From contig DASUJH010000019.1 in NCBI GenBank assembly GCA_036279355.1, positions 30,640 to 94,639 of the forward strand: a DNA stretch of 64,000 nucleotides, given 5' to 3'. Below the pieces are notes generated by a model. That model saw nothing but the letters and a program-made list of their open reading frames with translations, did not search any database and was not told the DNA's origin. Of this stretch, positions 8,956-17,345 are shown in pieces. A program made the translations under genes and the position numbers. The DNA is from Gemmatimonadales bacterium (lineage in GTDB: Bacteria; Gemmatimonadota; Gemmatimonadetes; Gemmatimonadales; GWC2-71-9). How positions within the stretch are numbered: the stretch's first letter is position 1; each line of letters opens with the position of its first letter.

Positions 8956-9088
8956 ATATATGCGGGCGTGGGGGGTGGCGCAAGGAGGAGCGTCGCCCGA
9001 CCGGCGGCCAAAGGAGATCGCCCACACGGATCAGTCGATGTTTGCGCTCTCAATGGCTGCCCGCCCGCGGCTGCCCGCCCGCATATAT
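8956..9088. repeat. Separated 13-bp inverted repeat in the divergent phoB / 9095 promoter region
   Basis: The 13 bases at 8956-8968 (ATATATGCGGGCG) are the exact reverse complement of 9076-9088. The AT-rich half of the right arm lies in a TATATT hexamer (9084-9089) five bases before the ATG of the small rightward gene. The left arm places the mirror-image TATAT in the phoB orientation. The arms could be paired -10 regions or paired operator half-sites of the divergent promoters. Confidence 0.5.
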
Positions 9089-9094
9089 TTGGCC

Positions 9095-9337
9095 ATGCTT
9101 CATGACAGCATGCGGGTGTATGTGAACGAGCGGCCGCTCGAGATGCCGCCCGGGGCTGACGTGCGGGCGGCGGTGCGCACGGCCGACGCCGCGCTCGCGG
9201 ACGCGGTCGAGGCGGGGCGCGCCCGCGTGAGCGACGGGCGCGGCATCGACGTCGCGCTCGACGCACCGCTCGCCGCCGGCAGCATTCTCCGCGTCGTCCT
9301 CTCCGCCCGTCGCGCCGATGCCGACGCTCACGCGTGA
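9095..9337 (+). CDS. Small protein resembling a beta-grasp (ThiS/MoaD-like) fold
   Basis: An 80-aa protein without a firm family match. From the second Met (9110) it reads MRVYVNERPLEMPPGADV, then an Ala-rich helix, VSDGRGIDV and GSILRVVLSARR. The beta-strand, helix, strand order and the opening -V-N-E-R-P-L-E- resemble ThiS/MoaD-type small proteins, but it lacks the C-terminal Gly-Gly, so a sulfur-carrier role is not supported. It overlaps the adenosine deaminase start by 20 bases and is probably co-transcribed. A TATATT hexamer sits five bases before the first ATG. Confidence 0.65.
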   Translation: MLHDSMRVYVNERPLEMPPGADVRAAVRTADAALADAVEAGRARVSDGRGIDVALDAPLAAGSILRVVLSARRADADAHA

Positions 9338-10349
9338 GTTGGTCGCTCGGCTGCCCAAAGCCGAGCTGCACGTGCATCTCGACGGCTCGCTCCGGCCCGA
9401 GACGATGCTCGAGCTCGCGCGGAAGGCGCGGGTGACGCTTCCGGCGAGCGATCCCGAGGCGCTCCGGCGGTTCATGGTGGTGAACGACGGACGCGATCTC
9501 GAGGACTACTTGCGCCGCTTCGACCTCACCGTGGCGCTCCTGCAGACACCGGAAGCGATCGAGCGGGTCGCCTACGAGATGGTGGAGGAGGCGGCGGCCG
9601 ACAACGTCCGTTACCTGGAGGTGCGCTACTGCCCGGCGCTGAGCCGCGGGCAAGGGCTTTCACTCGACGACGTCACCGCCGCCGAGATGCGCGGCCTCGC
9701 GCGCGGGGAGCGGGATTTCGGCGTCGTGGCCCGCGCGATCCACTGCTCGCTGCGCCACTTCTCGCCGGAGGTCTCGGACGAGATCGCGCAGCACGCCGCT
9801 GGATGGCACGGCCGCGGGGTCGTGGGCTTCGACCTCGCGGGCGGCGAGGCGGGGCGGCCGCCGGAGCCGCACCAGCAAGCCTTCGAGTTCGCGATCGAAG
9901 GCGGCCTCGGCATCACCTGCCATGCGGGCGAGGCGGCGGGCGCGGAGTCGCTCTGGGAAGCGATCCACATCTGCCACGCCAACCGGCTCGGCCACGGCAC
10001 GCGGCTGTGCGAGGATCCCGATCTGCAGGACTGGGTGCGCGACCGGCGCATCCTCCTCGAGATCAACATCACGAGCAACGTGCAGACCCATGTGGTCGAT
10101 CGCGCCGAATGGCACCCGGTACGCCGCTACTTCGACGAGGGGCTCGCGGTCTCGCTTTCGAGCGACAACTGGCTCATCAGCGGCGTTCGCCTGAGCGACG
10201 AGTACTGGCTCGCGCACACCGCGCTCGGGTTCACCCGTCCCGAGATCGATCGCATGATTCTCGACGGGTTCGCCGCGTCGTTCCTGCCGTGGCCCGAGCG
10301 CGCGGTGCTGCTCGAGCGCGCGCGGGACGAGCTGGCGTCGCTTGGGTGA
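9318..10349 (+). CDS. add: Adenosine deaminase family protein
   Basis: A 343-aa cytoplasmic amidohydrolase expected to convert adenosine to inosine plus ammonia. Zinc-ligand and catalytic motifs are present: KAELHVHLDGS near residue 15, CHAGEA with the catalytic Glu, and RLGHGTRL. The usual Asp-Asp pair near the C-terminus is SLSSDNW, so the zinc-binding Asp (283) is kept but the second Asp is Asn284. It lies directly before a purine nucleoside phosphorylase, forming an adenosine-to-hypoxanthine salvage route. A related aminohydrolase specificity is possible because of the Asn. Confidence 0.88.
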   Translation: MPTLTRELVARLPKAELHVHLDGSLRPETMLELARKARVTLPASDPEALRRFMVVNDGRDLEDYLRRFDLTVALLQTPEAIERVAYEMVEEAAADNVRYLEVRYCPALSRGQGLSLDDVTAAEMRGLARGERDFGVVARAIHCSLRHFSPEVSDEIAQHAAGWHGRGVVGFDLAGGEAGRPPEPHQQAFEFAIEGGLGITCHAGEAAGAESLWEAIHICHANRLGHGTRLCEDPDLQDWVRDRRILLEINITSNVQTHVVDRAEWHPVRRYFDEGLAVSLSSDNWLISGVRLSDEYWLAHTALGFTRPEIDRMILDGFAASFLPWPERAVLLERARDELASLG

Positions 10350-11178
10350 GAGCGCGGCGCCGGCCGGCGCTCCGGTCGCGCTGCATTCCGCGGCCGATGC
10401 GATTCGCCGTCGACTCGATCCGCTCGCGCCATCGATCGCCATCGTGCTTGGCTCCGGACTCGGCGGCGTGGCGGAACGGATCGCGGGGGCAATCCGGATT
10501 CCGTTCGCCGGCGTGCCGGGCCTCCCGCCGGCCACTGTCGCCGGGCACGCGGGCGAATTCATCGCCGGGAATCTCGCGGGGCGGGCGGTGCTGGCGCAGC
10601 GCGGGCGCACTCACCTCTATGAAGGAAGCGCCGCCATGGCCCTGCCGCCGCGGCTCTTTGCGGCGCTCGGCATCGGAGTCATGGTCGTCACGAACGCCGC
10701 AGGCGGCATCCGGCCCGGATTTGCGAGCGGCACGCTCATGCTCATCGCCGATCACCTGAACCTGAGCTTTCGCAATCCGCTGCTCGGCGCCGTCTGGTCG
10801 GGCGAGGCGCGGTTTCCCGACATGTCCGATCCCTACGATGCCGATCTCCGGAACAGCGCGCGCCGCATCGCGTGCGAGCGGGCGATCGCGCTCGAGGAGG
10901 GCGTGTACGCCGGCGTGCTGGGCCCGAGCTACGAGACGCCCGCCGAAATCCGGATGTTGGCGCGGCTCGGCGCCGACGCGGTCGGGATGTCGACGGTGGC
11001 CGAGGTGATCGCCGCGCGCGCAGCGGGGCTCCGGTGCCTCGGCCTCAGCGTCGTGACCAACCGCGCGGCGGGCCTCGGCGCCGGCATCACGTCGCACACC
11101 GAGGTCGTGGACGCCGCCGGGCGCGCGGGTGCCACGCTCGGTGCGCTGCTGGAGGCCGTGGTTGCCGAAATCGCGTGA
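10342..11178 (+). CDS. punA: Purine nucleoside phosphorylase (trimeric, inosine/guanosine type)
   Basis: A 278-aa enzyme cleaving inosine or guanosine with phosphate to free base and ribose-1-phosphate. Motifs are IVLGSGLGG, GRTHLYEG, VTNAAGGIRPGF, GPSYETPAEIR (Glu contacting the purine), VGMSTVAEV and SVVTNRAAG, where Asn indicates 6-oxopurine preference. Translation probably starts at a TTG overlapping the end of add by eight bases. Together with add it turns adenosine into hypoxanthine and a phosphorylated sugar. It is followed by an overlapping cation efflux gene. Confidence 0.92.
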   Translation: MGESAAPAGAPVALHSAADAIRRRLDPLAPSIAIVLGSGLGGVAERIAGAIRIPFAGVPGLPPATVAGHAGEFIAGNLAGRAVLAQRGRTHLYEGSAAMALPPRLFAALGIGVMVVTNAAGGIRPGFASGTLMLIADHLNLSFRNPLLGAVWSGEARFPDMSDPYDADLRNSARRIACERAIALEEGVYAGVLGPSYETPAEIRMLARLGADAVGMSTVAEVIAARAAGLRCLGLSVVTNRAAGLGAGITSHTEVVDAAGRAGATLGALLEAVVAEIA

Positions 11179-12067
11179 GCCCGCGCGGCGCGGGATTCTG
11201 TCCGCGCAGGTCGGGTTGCTGGTCAATACCGCGCTCGCGGCCATCAAGATCGTGGCCGGCATCGCCGGGCGCTCGCAAGCACTCATTGCCGACGGGATCG
11301 AGTCCACGGCCGACGTCTTCTCGTCGATGGTCGTCTGGAGCGGACTGCGCATCGCTTCCCGCTCGGCCGACGAGGAATATCCCTTCGGCTACGGGAAGGC
11401 CGAGGCGCTGGCCGCCGCCGTCGTCGGGCTGCTGCTGCTCGCTGCCGCGCTCGCCATCGCGGTCGAGTCTATTCGCCAGATCATGATTCCGCACCTCACG
11501 CCGAGGCCGTTCACCCTCGGAGTGCTGGTGGGCGTGATGCTGGTGAAGGAGGTGCTCTTCCGCCGCGTGCTCCGGGTGGGCGCGGACGTGGGCAGCACGG
11601 CGGTGCAGGCCGACGCCTGGCACCACCGGAGCGACGTCATCACCTCCGGCGCGGCGTTCATCGGCATCAGCATCGCGCTCATCGGCGGCCCCGGGTGGGA
11701 GTCGGCCGACGACTGGGCCGCGCTCGTCGCCTCGACCATCATCGCCTACAACGGGATCGGCGTGCTGCGTCCAGCGGTACACGATCTGATGGACCGCGCG
11801 CCGGGCGAAGAGATGCTCGCGCGGGTGCGCCACGCCGCGACGGCGGTGGGGGGCGTCCGCGCCATCGAGAAGCTCAAGGTGCGCAAGGCCGGCCTGGGCT
11901 ACTGGGTGGACCTGCACGTGCAAGCCGATCCGGGCATGCCGCTCGAGGACGCGCACGTGCTGAGCGGAATGGTGAAGTCCGCGATCCGCGACGCGGTGCC
12001 CGAGGTCTCGGGCGCGCTCATCCACATGGAGCCGTTCGAGGGAGAGGGCAGCGGCGCCGGCGAGTAG
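11162..12067 (+). CDS. Cation diffusion facilitator (CDF) family efflux protein
   Basis: An integral inner-membrane protein of about 301 aa with six predicted helices, which would export divalent metal ions by proton exchange. The TM2 signature is ADGIESTADVFSS and the TM5 signature is ADAWHHRSDVITSG, the paired metal sites of the family. A cytoplasmic C-terminal domain (VDLHVQADPGMPLEDAH) follows. The TM2 site has Glu where many zinc transporters have His, so the metal is uncertain. The start (TTG 11162) overlaps the phosphorylase end. Its stop abuts the convergent thiD stop without a gap. Confidence 0.87.
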   Translation: MPKSREPARRGILSAQVGLLVNTALAAIKIVAGIAGRSQALIADGIESTADVFSSMVVWSGLRIASRSADEEYPFGYGKAEALAAAVVGLLLLAAALAIAVESIRQIMIPHLTPRPFTLGVLVGVMLVKEVLFRRVLRVGADVGSTAVQADAWHHRSDVITSGAAFIGISIALIGGPGWESADDWAALVASTIIAYNGIGVLRPAVHDLMDRAPGEEMLARVRHAATAVGGVRAIEKLKVRKAGLGYWVDLHVQADPGMPLEDAHVLSGMVKSAIRDAVPEVSGALIHMEPFEGEGSGAGE

Positions 12068-12883
12068 CTACTGTTCAGCCGGCCCGGCGCTGCGCGGTGT
12101 GCGCGGAGGCACGGTGTGGTCGAGCGGCGTTGCCCCGGAGCCGAGTCCCGGCGCAGAGGCGATGGCGCGGCGGACAAAGTCGAGGCCGTCGGCCACTGCG
12201 GTCTCGAGATCGCGGCCGAGCGCGAGGCCGGCGGTGATCGCGGCGGAGAGCGTGCAGCCGGTGCCGTGGAGCGGGCGCCTGCCGTGGCGCGGCGCGGTGA
12301 AGCGACGGACGCCGGTGCTCGTCACCAGCACGTCGGTGACCACGTCGCCGGCGAGGTGGCCGCCCTTGACGAGCGCGGCACGCGCGCCAAGGGCGAGGAG
12401 GTCGGCGCCGGCTCGTTCCATCGCGGCAACGTCCTCCACCGCGTGGCCGGTCAGCGCCGCGGCCTCGTCGAGGTTGGGGGTGACGAGCGCGGCGAGCGGC
12501 AGCAGCTCGTCGCGCAACGTGTGCGCGGCCTCGGCGGTGAGCAGCGCGTGGCCCGAGGTGGACACCATCACCGGGTCCACGACGAGCGGCCGCCAGCCGT
12601 TCGCGCGCACTGCGGCGGCCACGAGCCGCACGAGCCCTGCCTCGGCAAGCATGCCCGTCTTGAGGGCATCGGGCGGGAGGTCGCCGGCGAGCGCATCGAG
12701 CTGCGCGGAGACCATTGTGTCCGGCACCGGCTGGGCCGCGAGTACACCGCGGGTGTTCTGCGCCGTGAGCGCCACGACGACCGACGTGCCGAACACACCG
12801 AACTGATGAAAGGTCTTGAGGTCCGCCTGGATTCCCGCGCCGCCTCCGGAATCGGAGCCGGCGATGGTGAGCGCGATTTTCAC
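12068..12883 (-). CDS. thiD: Hydroxymethylpyrimidine/phosphomethylpyrimidine kinase ThiD
   Basis: A 271-aa ribokinase-fold enzyme that phosphorylates HMP and HMP-P for thiamine biosynthesis. The N-terminus [22 protein letters not shown] is diagnostic. [30 protein letters not shown] and the anion-hole region [16 protein letters not shown] follow. The GTG at 12883 places the start just before this motif. The open frame continues upstream but without family similarity. No other thiamine genes are adjacent. It is convergent with the CDF gene, the two stop codons touching at 12067/12068. Confidence 0.92.
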   Translation of the reverse strand: MKIALTIAGSDSGGGAGIQADLKTFHQFGVFGTSVVVALTAQNTRGVLAAQPVPDTMVSAQLDALAGDLPPDALKTGMLAEAGLVRLVAAAVRANGWRPLVVDPVMVSTSGHALLTAEAAHTLRDELLPLAALVTPNLDEAAALTGHAVEDVAAMERAGADLLALGARAALVKGGHLAGDVVTDVLVTSTGVRRFTAPRHGRRPLHGTGCTLSAAITAGLALGRDLETAVADGLDFVRRAIASAPGLGSGATPLDHTVPPRTPRSAGPAEQ

Positions 12884-12940
12884 GCGGCCCCGAGCGGCGG
12901 GGCGCTCGCGACGGACGAGTTCCGGGGGACGACGCGCGGC

Positions 12941-13714
12941 ATGCCTCACTCCTTGCAGACGGTGATTCGCGACCTGCACCGGCGCCGCGGGCGCGAGCGG
13001 CGCGGGCTCACGCTGGCGGAGGGTGTGCGCCTCATCGAGGATGCGCTCTCGGCGGGCATCGCGATTCGCGGTGCCGCCGTGTCGCCTGCTCTCGAAGCTA
13101 CCACCCGCGGGCGCGCGCTCAAGACGGCGCTCGAGCGCGACGCGGTGCGGCTCGAAGCGGTGACGGACCGGGAGCTCGCCGCGCTGGCCGACACCGATTC
13201 ACCCCAGGGTGTCGTCGCGCTGATCGAGCCGCGGCGCTGGACGTGGAGCGATGTGCGCCTCGAGCGCGGAGCCATAGTGGCGGCGCTCGCCGGCGTGCAG
13301 GACCCCGGAAACGTGGGCACGATTCTGCGCACCGCGCTCGGGCTCGGCGCCGCGGCCGTCGTGGCGCTCGAAGGAACGGCCGAATTGCACAACCCGAAGG
13401 TGGTGCGCGGCAGCATGGGCGCGCTCTTCCGGCTCCCGGCTGTCGCGGCCCGTAGCGACGAGTTCCTCGCATGGGCGGCCGAGCACGGGGTTACGCTCTG
13501 GGCCGCGGCGGCTGACGGCGAGCCCGTGGCGCGCAGCGCGGCGCCCGCGGGCCCGCTCGCGCTGGTGGTGGGCAACGAGGGCGCGGGTATTGCTCCGGCG
13601 CTCGCCGAGCGTGCCGCCCGGCGCGTCGCCGTGCCGCTCGCGCCGGGCGCCGAATCGCTCAACGTGGCGGTGGCGACCGGCATTCTCCTGCATGAGGTGA
13701 CGCGTGGCCGATGA
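12941..13714 (+). CDS. SpoU/TrmH family RNA 2'-O-methyltransferase
   Basis: A 257-aa SPOUT enzyme that methylates ribose 2'-OH in rRNA or tRNA with S-adenosylmethionine. The N-terminal substrate-binding part ([11 protein letters not shown]) precedes the knot domain. Its motifs are [15 protein letters not shown] (motif 1 with Asn), [11 protein letters not shown] (motif 2), and [21 protein letters not shown] (motif 3). ATG 12941 is preferred because the family N-terminus begins there. Its end overlaps the prepilin peptidase start. The exact target RNA cannot be told from sequence. Confidence 0.9.
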   Translation: MPHSLQTVIRDLHRRRGRERRGLTLAEGVRLIEDALSAGIAIRGAAVSPALEATTRGRALKTALERDAVRLEAVTDRELAALADTDSPQGVVALIEPRRWTWSDVRLERGAIVAALAGVQDPGNVGTILRTALGLGAAAVVALEGTAELHNPKVVRGSMGALFRLPAVAARSDEFLAWAAEHGVTLWAAAADGEPVARSAAPAGPLALVVGNEGAGIAPALAERAARRVAVPLAPGAESLNVAVATGILLHEVTRGR

Positions 13715-14495
13715 GCTGGTGGGGCTCGGACCTCTCGTCGTGATCTTCGCCGCTCTCTTCGGCGCGATGTTCGGCAGCTTTCTCAATGTGTGCATTCTGC
13801 GGCTCCCCGCCGACCAATCGGTGGTGCGCCCGCCGTCGCGCTGCCCGAGTTGCGGCAAAGGCGTCGCGTGGTACGACAATGTTCCGGTGCTCTCCTGGCT
13901 CGCGCTCCGGGGACGCTGCCGCCACTGCGGCGCGCCGATCTCGATGCAGTATCCCCTGGTCGAGCTTGCGACGGCGGCGCTCTGGGCGCTCGCGTTCTGG
14001 CGTCTGGGCCCGACGCTCGAAGCGCTTCGCGCCGCGGTCTTCGGCACCATCCTGCTCGGCATCGCGATGACCGACGCGCGCGAGTACATCATCCCCGACG
14101 AATTCACCTGGGGCGGACTCGCCATCGGACTTCTCTTCAGCCTCGCCGGCGGGCTCGCCGGGTTGGGCCATGCCGTGCTCGGCGCGGCGGTCGGGTTCGG
14201 GTTGCTCTGGGCATTCGGTGCGCTCGGCACCTGGATGCTCAAGCAGGACGCGATGGGGGGCGGCGACGTGAAGATGATGGCGATGGTAGGCGCGTTCCTC
14301 GGTTGGCAGGGCGTGCCGGTGACGGTGTTCCTCGGCGCGCTGATCGGCAGTCTCATCTACGCGCCGCTCGCGCTGTTCGGGCGGAAGCGGCTCGTGCCGT
14401 TCGGCGTCTTTCTCGCACTCGGCGCGGCGGCGACGTACGTCGCGGGGCCGGCGATCTACGCCTGGTACATGGGGGCGCTCTGGGGGCCCGCATGA
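13704..14495 (+). CDS. pilD: Prepilin peptidase / N-methyltransferase (type IV pilin leader peptidase)
   Basis: A 263-aa membrane protease that cleaves and N-methylates type IV pilin-like leader peptides. It opens with FGAMFGSFLNVCILRLP, followed by the cytoplasmic zinc-binding methyltransferase region with CPSC and CRHC pairs. The catalytic aspartates are in AMTDAREYIIPD and MGGGDVKMMAM. Several membrane helices are visible. It starts at a GTG overlapping the methylase stop, and its own stop overlaps the next gene's ATG (ATGA). No pilin genes lie in the window. Confidence 0.93.
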   Translation: MADELVGLGPLVVIFAALFGAMFGSFLNVCILRLPADQSVVRPPSRCPSCGKGVAWYDNVPVLSWLALRGRCRHCGAPISMQYPLVELATAALWALAFWRLGPTLEALRAAVFGTILLGIAMTDAREYIIPDEFTWGGLAIGLLFSLAGGLAGLGHAVLGAAVGFGLLWAFGALGTWMLKQDAMGGGDVKMMAMVGAFLGWQGVPVTVFLGALIGSLIYAPLALFGRKRLVPFGVFLALGAAATYVAGPAIYAWYMGALWGPA

Positions 14496-15760
14496 GCGCG
14501 GGCACGCGCGGGTCGGCTGCCGTTGCCTGCGCGGCCTCCCTGGCAGTTGCCTGCGCCGCGCTCGTGAGCGCCACCGCCTGCCGCGGCGAACCGGTGCAGC
14601 GCCCCGGCGACGTCGCCATCAGCCGACTGGTCGACAGCCTCAAGGCGCCGGTGGAGCGCGCCGCCGGGCTCCGATTCAAGTCCACGCCGCGCTCCGCCAT
14701 GCGAAGCAAGGCGCAGGTGCACGACTATCTCGTGCGCAAGCTCCACGAGGAGCTGCCGCCCGAGCGAATGCACGGGGTCGAGTCGACGTATCGGCTCTTC
14801 GGCCTGCTGCCCGACACGCTCGAGCTCGAGCCCTTGCTGGTGAACCTCTACACCGAGCAGGTCGCCGGCTACTACGACCCGGACTCCACAACGTTCTTCG
14901 GCGTCGCCGGCAGTGACCCGACGCAGCTCCGACTCGTGCTCGCCCACGAGATGGTGCACGCGCTGCAGGGGCAGTACCTCCCGCTCGATTCGATCCTGCA
15001 CGCGGGCCGCAGCAACGACCGCATGTCCGCCGCGCAGGCCGTGCTCGAGGGGCAGGCGACGCTGGTCTCGATCCGCGTGCTCTCGCCCGACATGGACGTG
15101 ACGGCGCTGCCCGGCTTCTGGGAAACCTATCGCTCGCAGGTGGCGCAGCAGCAGACGGCGATGCCGGTCTTCGCCCGCGCGCCGCTCATCGTGCGCGAGA
15201 CGCTGCTCTTTCCCTATCTCGACGGCGCGGAGTTCATGCAGTGGTGGGGGACGTCGGCGCTCAAGGACACGGTGCCGTTCGGTCCGCGCATGCCGCTCTC
15301 GACCGAGCAGATCATGCACCCCGATCGCTATCTCGCCGCCGACCGGCCGGTCGAGCTCAACTTCACCTCGGGTCCGAAGCCCACGTACGAGGACGGGCTT
15401 GGCGAGGTCGAGATCCGGGTGCTCGAGGCCCGGCTCGGGGGCGCCGATACGCTCATCGGCGGCGGCGACGCGATCGGCTGGGGCGGCGATCGATATCGGC
15501 TCTACGACACGCCGGCGGGGCCGGCGCTCGTGTGGTACGCCGTGTGGGACGATGCCGGCGCGGCCGACCGCTTTGCCCGCGGCCCCGCGGCGCGCCTCGC
15601 AGCCAATCCGCGGCGGGGCTATCGGGCCGCCGCCGATCGCCTCGACGTGAGCGGAAGGCCCGGCGTGCGCCTGATCGTCGCGCCGGCGGCGTGGAGCGGC
15701 TGGGCCGACCCGCCGCGCGCCGGCATCGCATCCGGCGGCGCTACCGCACGGCCAGGTTGA
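14492..15760 (+). CDS. Putative lipoprotein zinc metallopeptidase (HEMVH)
   Basis: A 422-aa protein with an N-terminal hydrophobic stretch ending AALVSATAC (lipobox-like Cys) and then a secreted domain. A zinc-peptidase motif, LAHEMVHALQGQY, is followed about 35 residues later by AVLEGQATLVS, whose Glu would be the third ligand of a gluzincin site. The remainder (MPLSTEQIMHPDRY) resembles uncharacterised secreted proteins of this kind. The ATG overlaps the prepilin peptidase stop, so the two are coupled. It ends inside the convergent DUF445 gene, overlapping it by 20 bases. Substrate unknown. Confidence 0.8.
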   Translation: MSAGTRGSAAVACAASLAVACAALVSATACRGEPVQRPGDVAISRLVDSLKAPVERAAGLRFKSTPRSAMRSKAQVHDYLVRKLHEELPPERMHGVESTYRLFGLLPDTLELEPLLVNLYTEQVAGYYDPDSTTFFGVAGSDPTQLRLVLAHEMVHALQGQYLPLDSILHAGRSNDRMSAAQAVLEGQATLVSIRVLSPDMDVTALPGFWETYRSQVAQQQTAMPVFARAPLIVRETLLFPYLDGAEFMQWWGTSALKDTVPFGPRMPLSTEQIMHPDRYLAADRPVELNFTSGPKPTYEDGLGEVEIRVLEARLGGADTLIGGGDAIGWGGDRYRLYDTPAGPALVWYAVWDDAGAADRFARGPAARLAANPRRGYRAAADRLDVSGRPGVRLIVAPAAWSGWADPPRAGIASGGATARPG

Positions 15761-17303
15761 CGAGAAAGGCGAAGAGCCCCACGATGCCGCCCAGCACGTA
15801 ACCGAGCTGCACGATGAGGTCCAGCTCGCGCTGGGTCACGGTACGCACGATCTCCTCCATCCGCTCGGTCGAGAAGCCGAGCACCTTCTGCTCCACCATC
15901 TCGTGCACGTCGAGCTGCTCCACGATCCTCGGCACCTGCTGCTGCACGCCTTCCCACGCGGCGTCGGCCACCGCGCGGCGGAGCGCGCGTCCCGTATCCG
16001 CCTCGAGCCACGCTTCACCCTGGCCGAGGGGCCGGTCGAGCAGATGGTCGGCGATCTGGCGCACCGCGCGCACGACCGACGCCTGGCCCTCGGCGCCCGC
16101 GAGCGCTTCGCCCATGAGCCCTGCCACCTGCGCCGGCGGCACCACGCCCAGCAGCTCACCCCAGGTCCGCCCCTCCGCGGCGTCGAGCACCCGGCCGAGG
16201 GTGCGCGCGATGACGGCGCGCGTCGCAGGCTCGCGGGTGACGCGTACGATCCAGTCGCCCACGGTCGCGGCCAGCGCATCGCGGCGCGCGGGGCTCATGG
16301 CGCGGAGCCGCTCGCCGAGCGGGCGCCGGAGGAAGCGCACCACGGCCTCGTTCACCGCGCGGCTCACGTGCGCCTTCATCGCCGGATCGGACACGGCGAG
16401 CGCGAACCGGTCGAAGCCGTCGCGCTCGAAGCCGTCGACCAGCCGCTCGATCGTGCGGTCGGTCACGACGAGCCGCGCGAGCAGCCGCTCGTGCAGCAGC
16501 AGGTCGCGCACGGCCTGATCGAAGGCGTCGCGCAGCGCGTCCTCGACCAGTTGCCGCGCCCCGGGATCGGCGAGCAGCGCGCCGAGCCGCTCGAGTGCGA
16601 CCGGGAGATAGTCGCTGATCGCCTGCTCCACCGCGTCCACCACGCCGGGCGGGAGACGGTCGAGCAGCGGGCGGTTGTCAGCCGCGAGATGGTCGAGCCG
16701 ATCGCGAACGAAGTGACGGAGCGCCGCCTCCAGCTCCTCGCCCTCGGTGAGCTGCGCCACCCAGCCATCCACCGCGTCGCGCAGCGCGGCGCGGCGCGGC
16801 TCGGTGAGCGCGGCGCCGATCGGCTTGCCGTCGAGGTCGGCGCGGAGGCGGGTGAGCCAGTTCGTCGCCAGCGTCTCGAACCCGGGCGATGCGGCGTAGC
16901 GCGCGAGTGCGGATGCGAACCGCGGTGCCATCTCATCCGTGGTCTCGTCCAGGGAGCGCACCAGCGCCGGGCTCAATCGCGCGCGGAGCGGCCCGCCCTC
17001 GCGCGCCAGCATGTCGCCCAAGATTCCATCGAGCGCGCCCGCAAAGGTCTCCCGCGCGGCGGGCGTCGAGAGCCGGCCGGTCAGGTCCTCCGCCGTGAGC
17101 AGCCGGTCGCCCACCGTGCGGCCGATCGCCTTGGCCAGGCGTGCCTTGTTCTTGGGAATTGCGCCCTGGATCACGAACGGCCCGATGCCCCGCCGCTCGT
17201 ACGGATGGAAGAGCATCCAGATCGCCACGGCGTTGGTGATGCCGCCCGACAGGATCCCGCCGCCGATCGTAAAGACGGCGGAGAGCAGGGTCTGGTGGTC
17301 CAT
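15741..17303 (-). CDS. DUF445 family membrane-anchored protein
   Basis: A 520-aa protein of the DUF445 family (YheB/YjiN-like), function not established. An N-terminal segment FTIGGGILSGGITNAVAIWMLFHPYE and a C-terminal hydrophobic end (LGYVLGGIVGLFAFLVNLAV) are the conserved membrane parts. The long middle is helical and charged, with repeated DALRDAFDQAV-type segments. The ATG at 17303 begins the conserved domain, and the longer open frame upstream runs antisense through the kinase gene and is not coding. It is divergent from the kinase and overlaps the metallopeptidase tail. Confidence 0.88.
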   Translation of the reverse strand: MDHQTLLSAVFTIGGGILSGGITNAVAIWMLFHPYERRGIGPFVIQGAIPKNKARLAKAIGRTVGDRLLTAEDLTGRLSTPAARETFAGALDGILGDMLAREGGPLRARLSPALVRSLDETTDEMAPRFASALARYAASPGFETLATNWLTRLRADLDGKPIGAALTEPRRAALRDAVDGWVAQLTEGEELEAALRHFVRDRLDHLAADNRPLLDRLPPGVVDAVEQAISDYLPVALERLGALLADPGARQLVEDALRDAFDQAVRDLLLHERLLARLVVTDRTIERLVDGFERDGFDRFALAVSDPAMKAHVSRAVNEAVVRFLRRPLGERLRAMSPARRDALAATVGDWIVRVTREPATRAVIARTLGRVLDAAEGRTWGELLGVVPPAQVAGLMGEALAGAEGQASVVRAVRQIADHLLDRPLGQGEAWLEADTGRALRRAVADAAWEGVQQQVPRIVEQLDVHEMVEQKVLGFSTERMEEIVRTVTQRELDLIVQLGYVLGGIVGLFAFLVNLAVR

Positions 17304-17345
17304 GGGGGAGAAGGGTAGCCGAAGCGTTTCCCCGTCGGTATCCTT

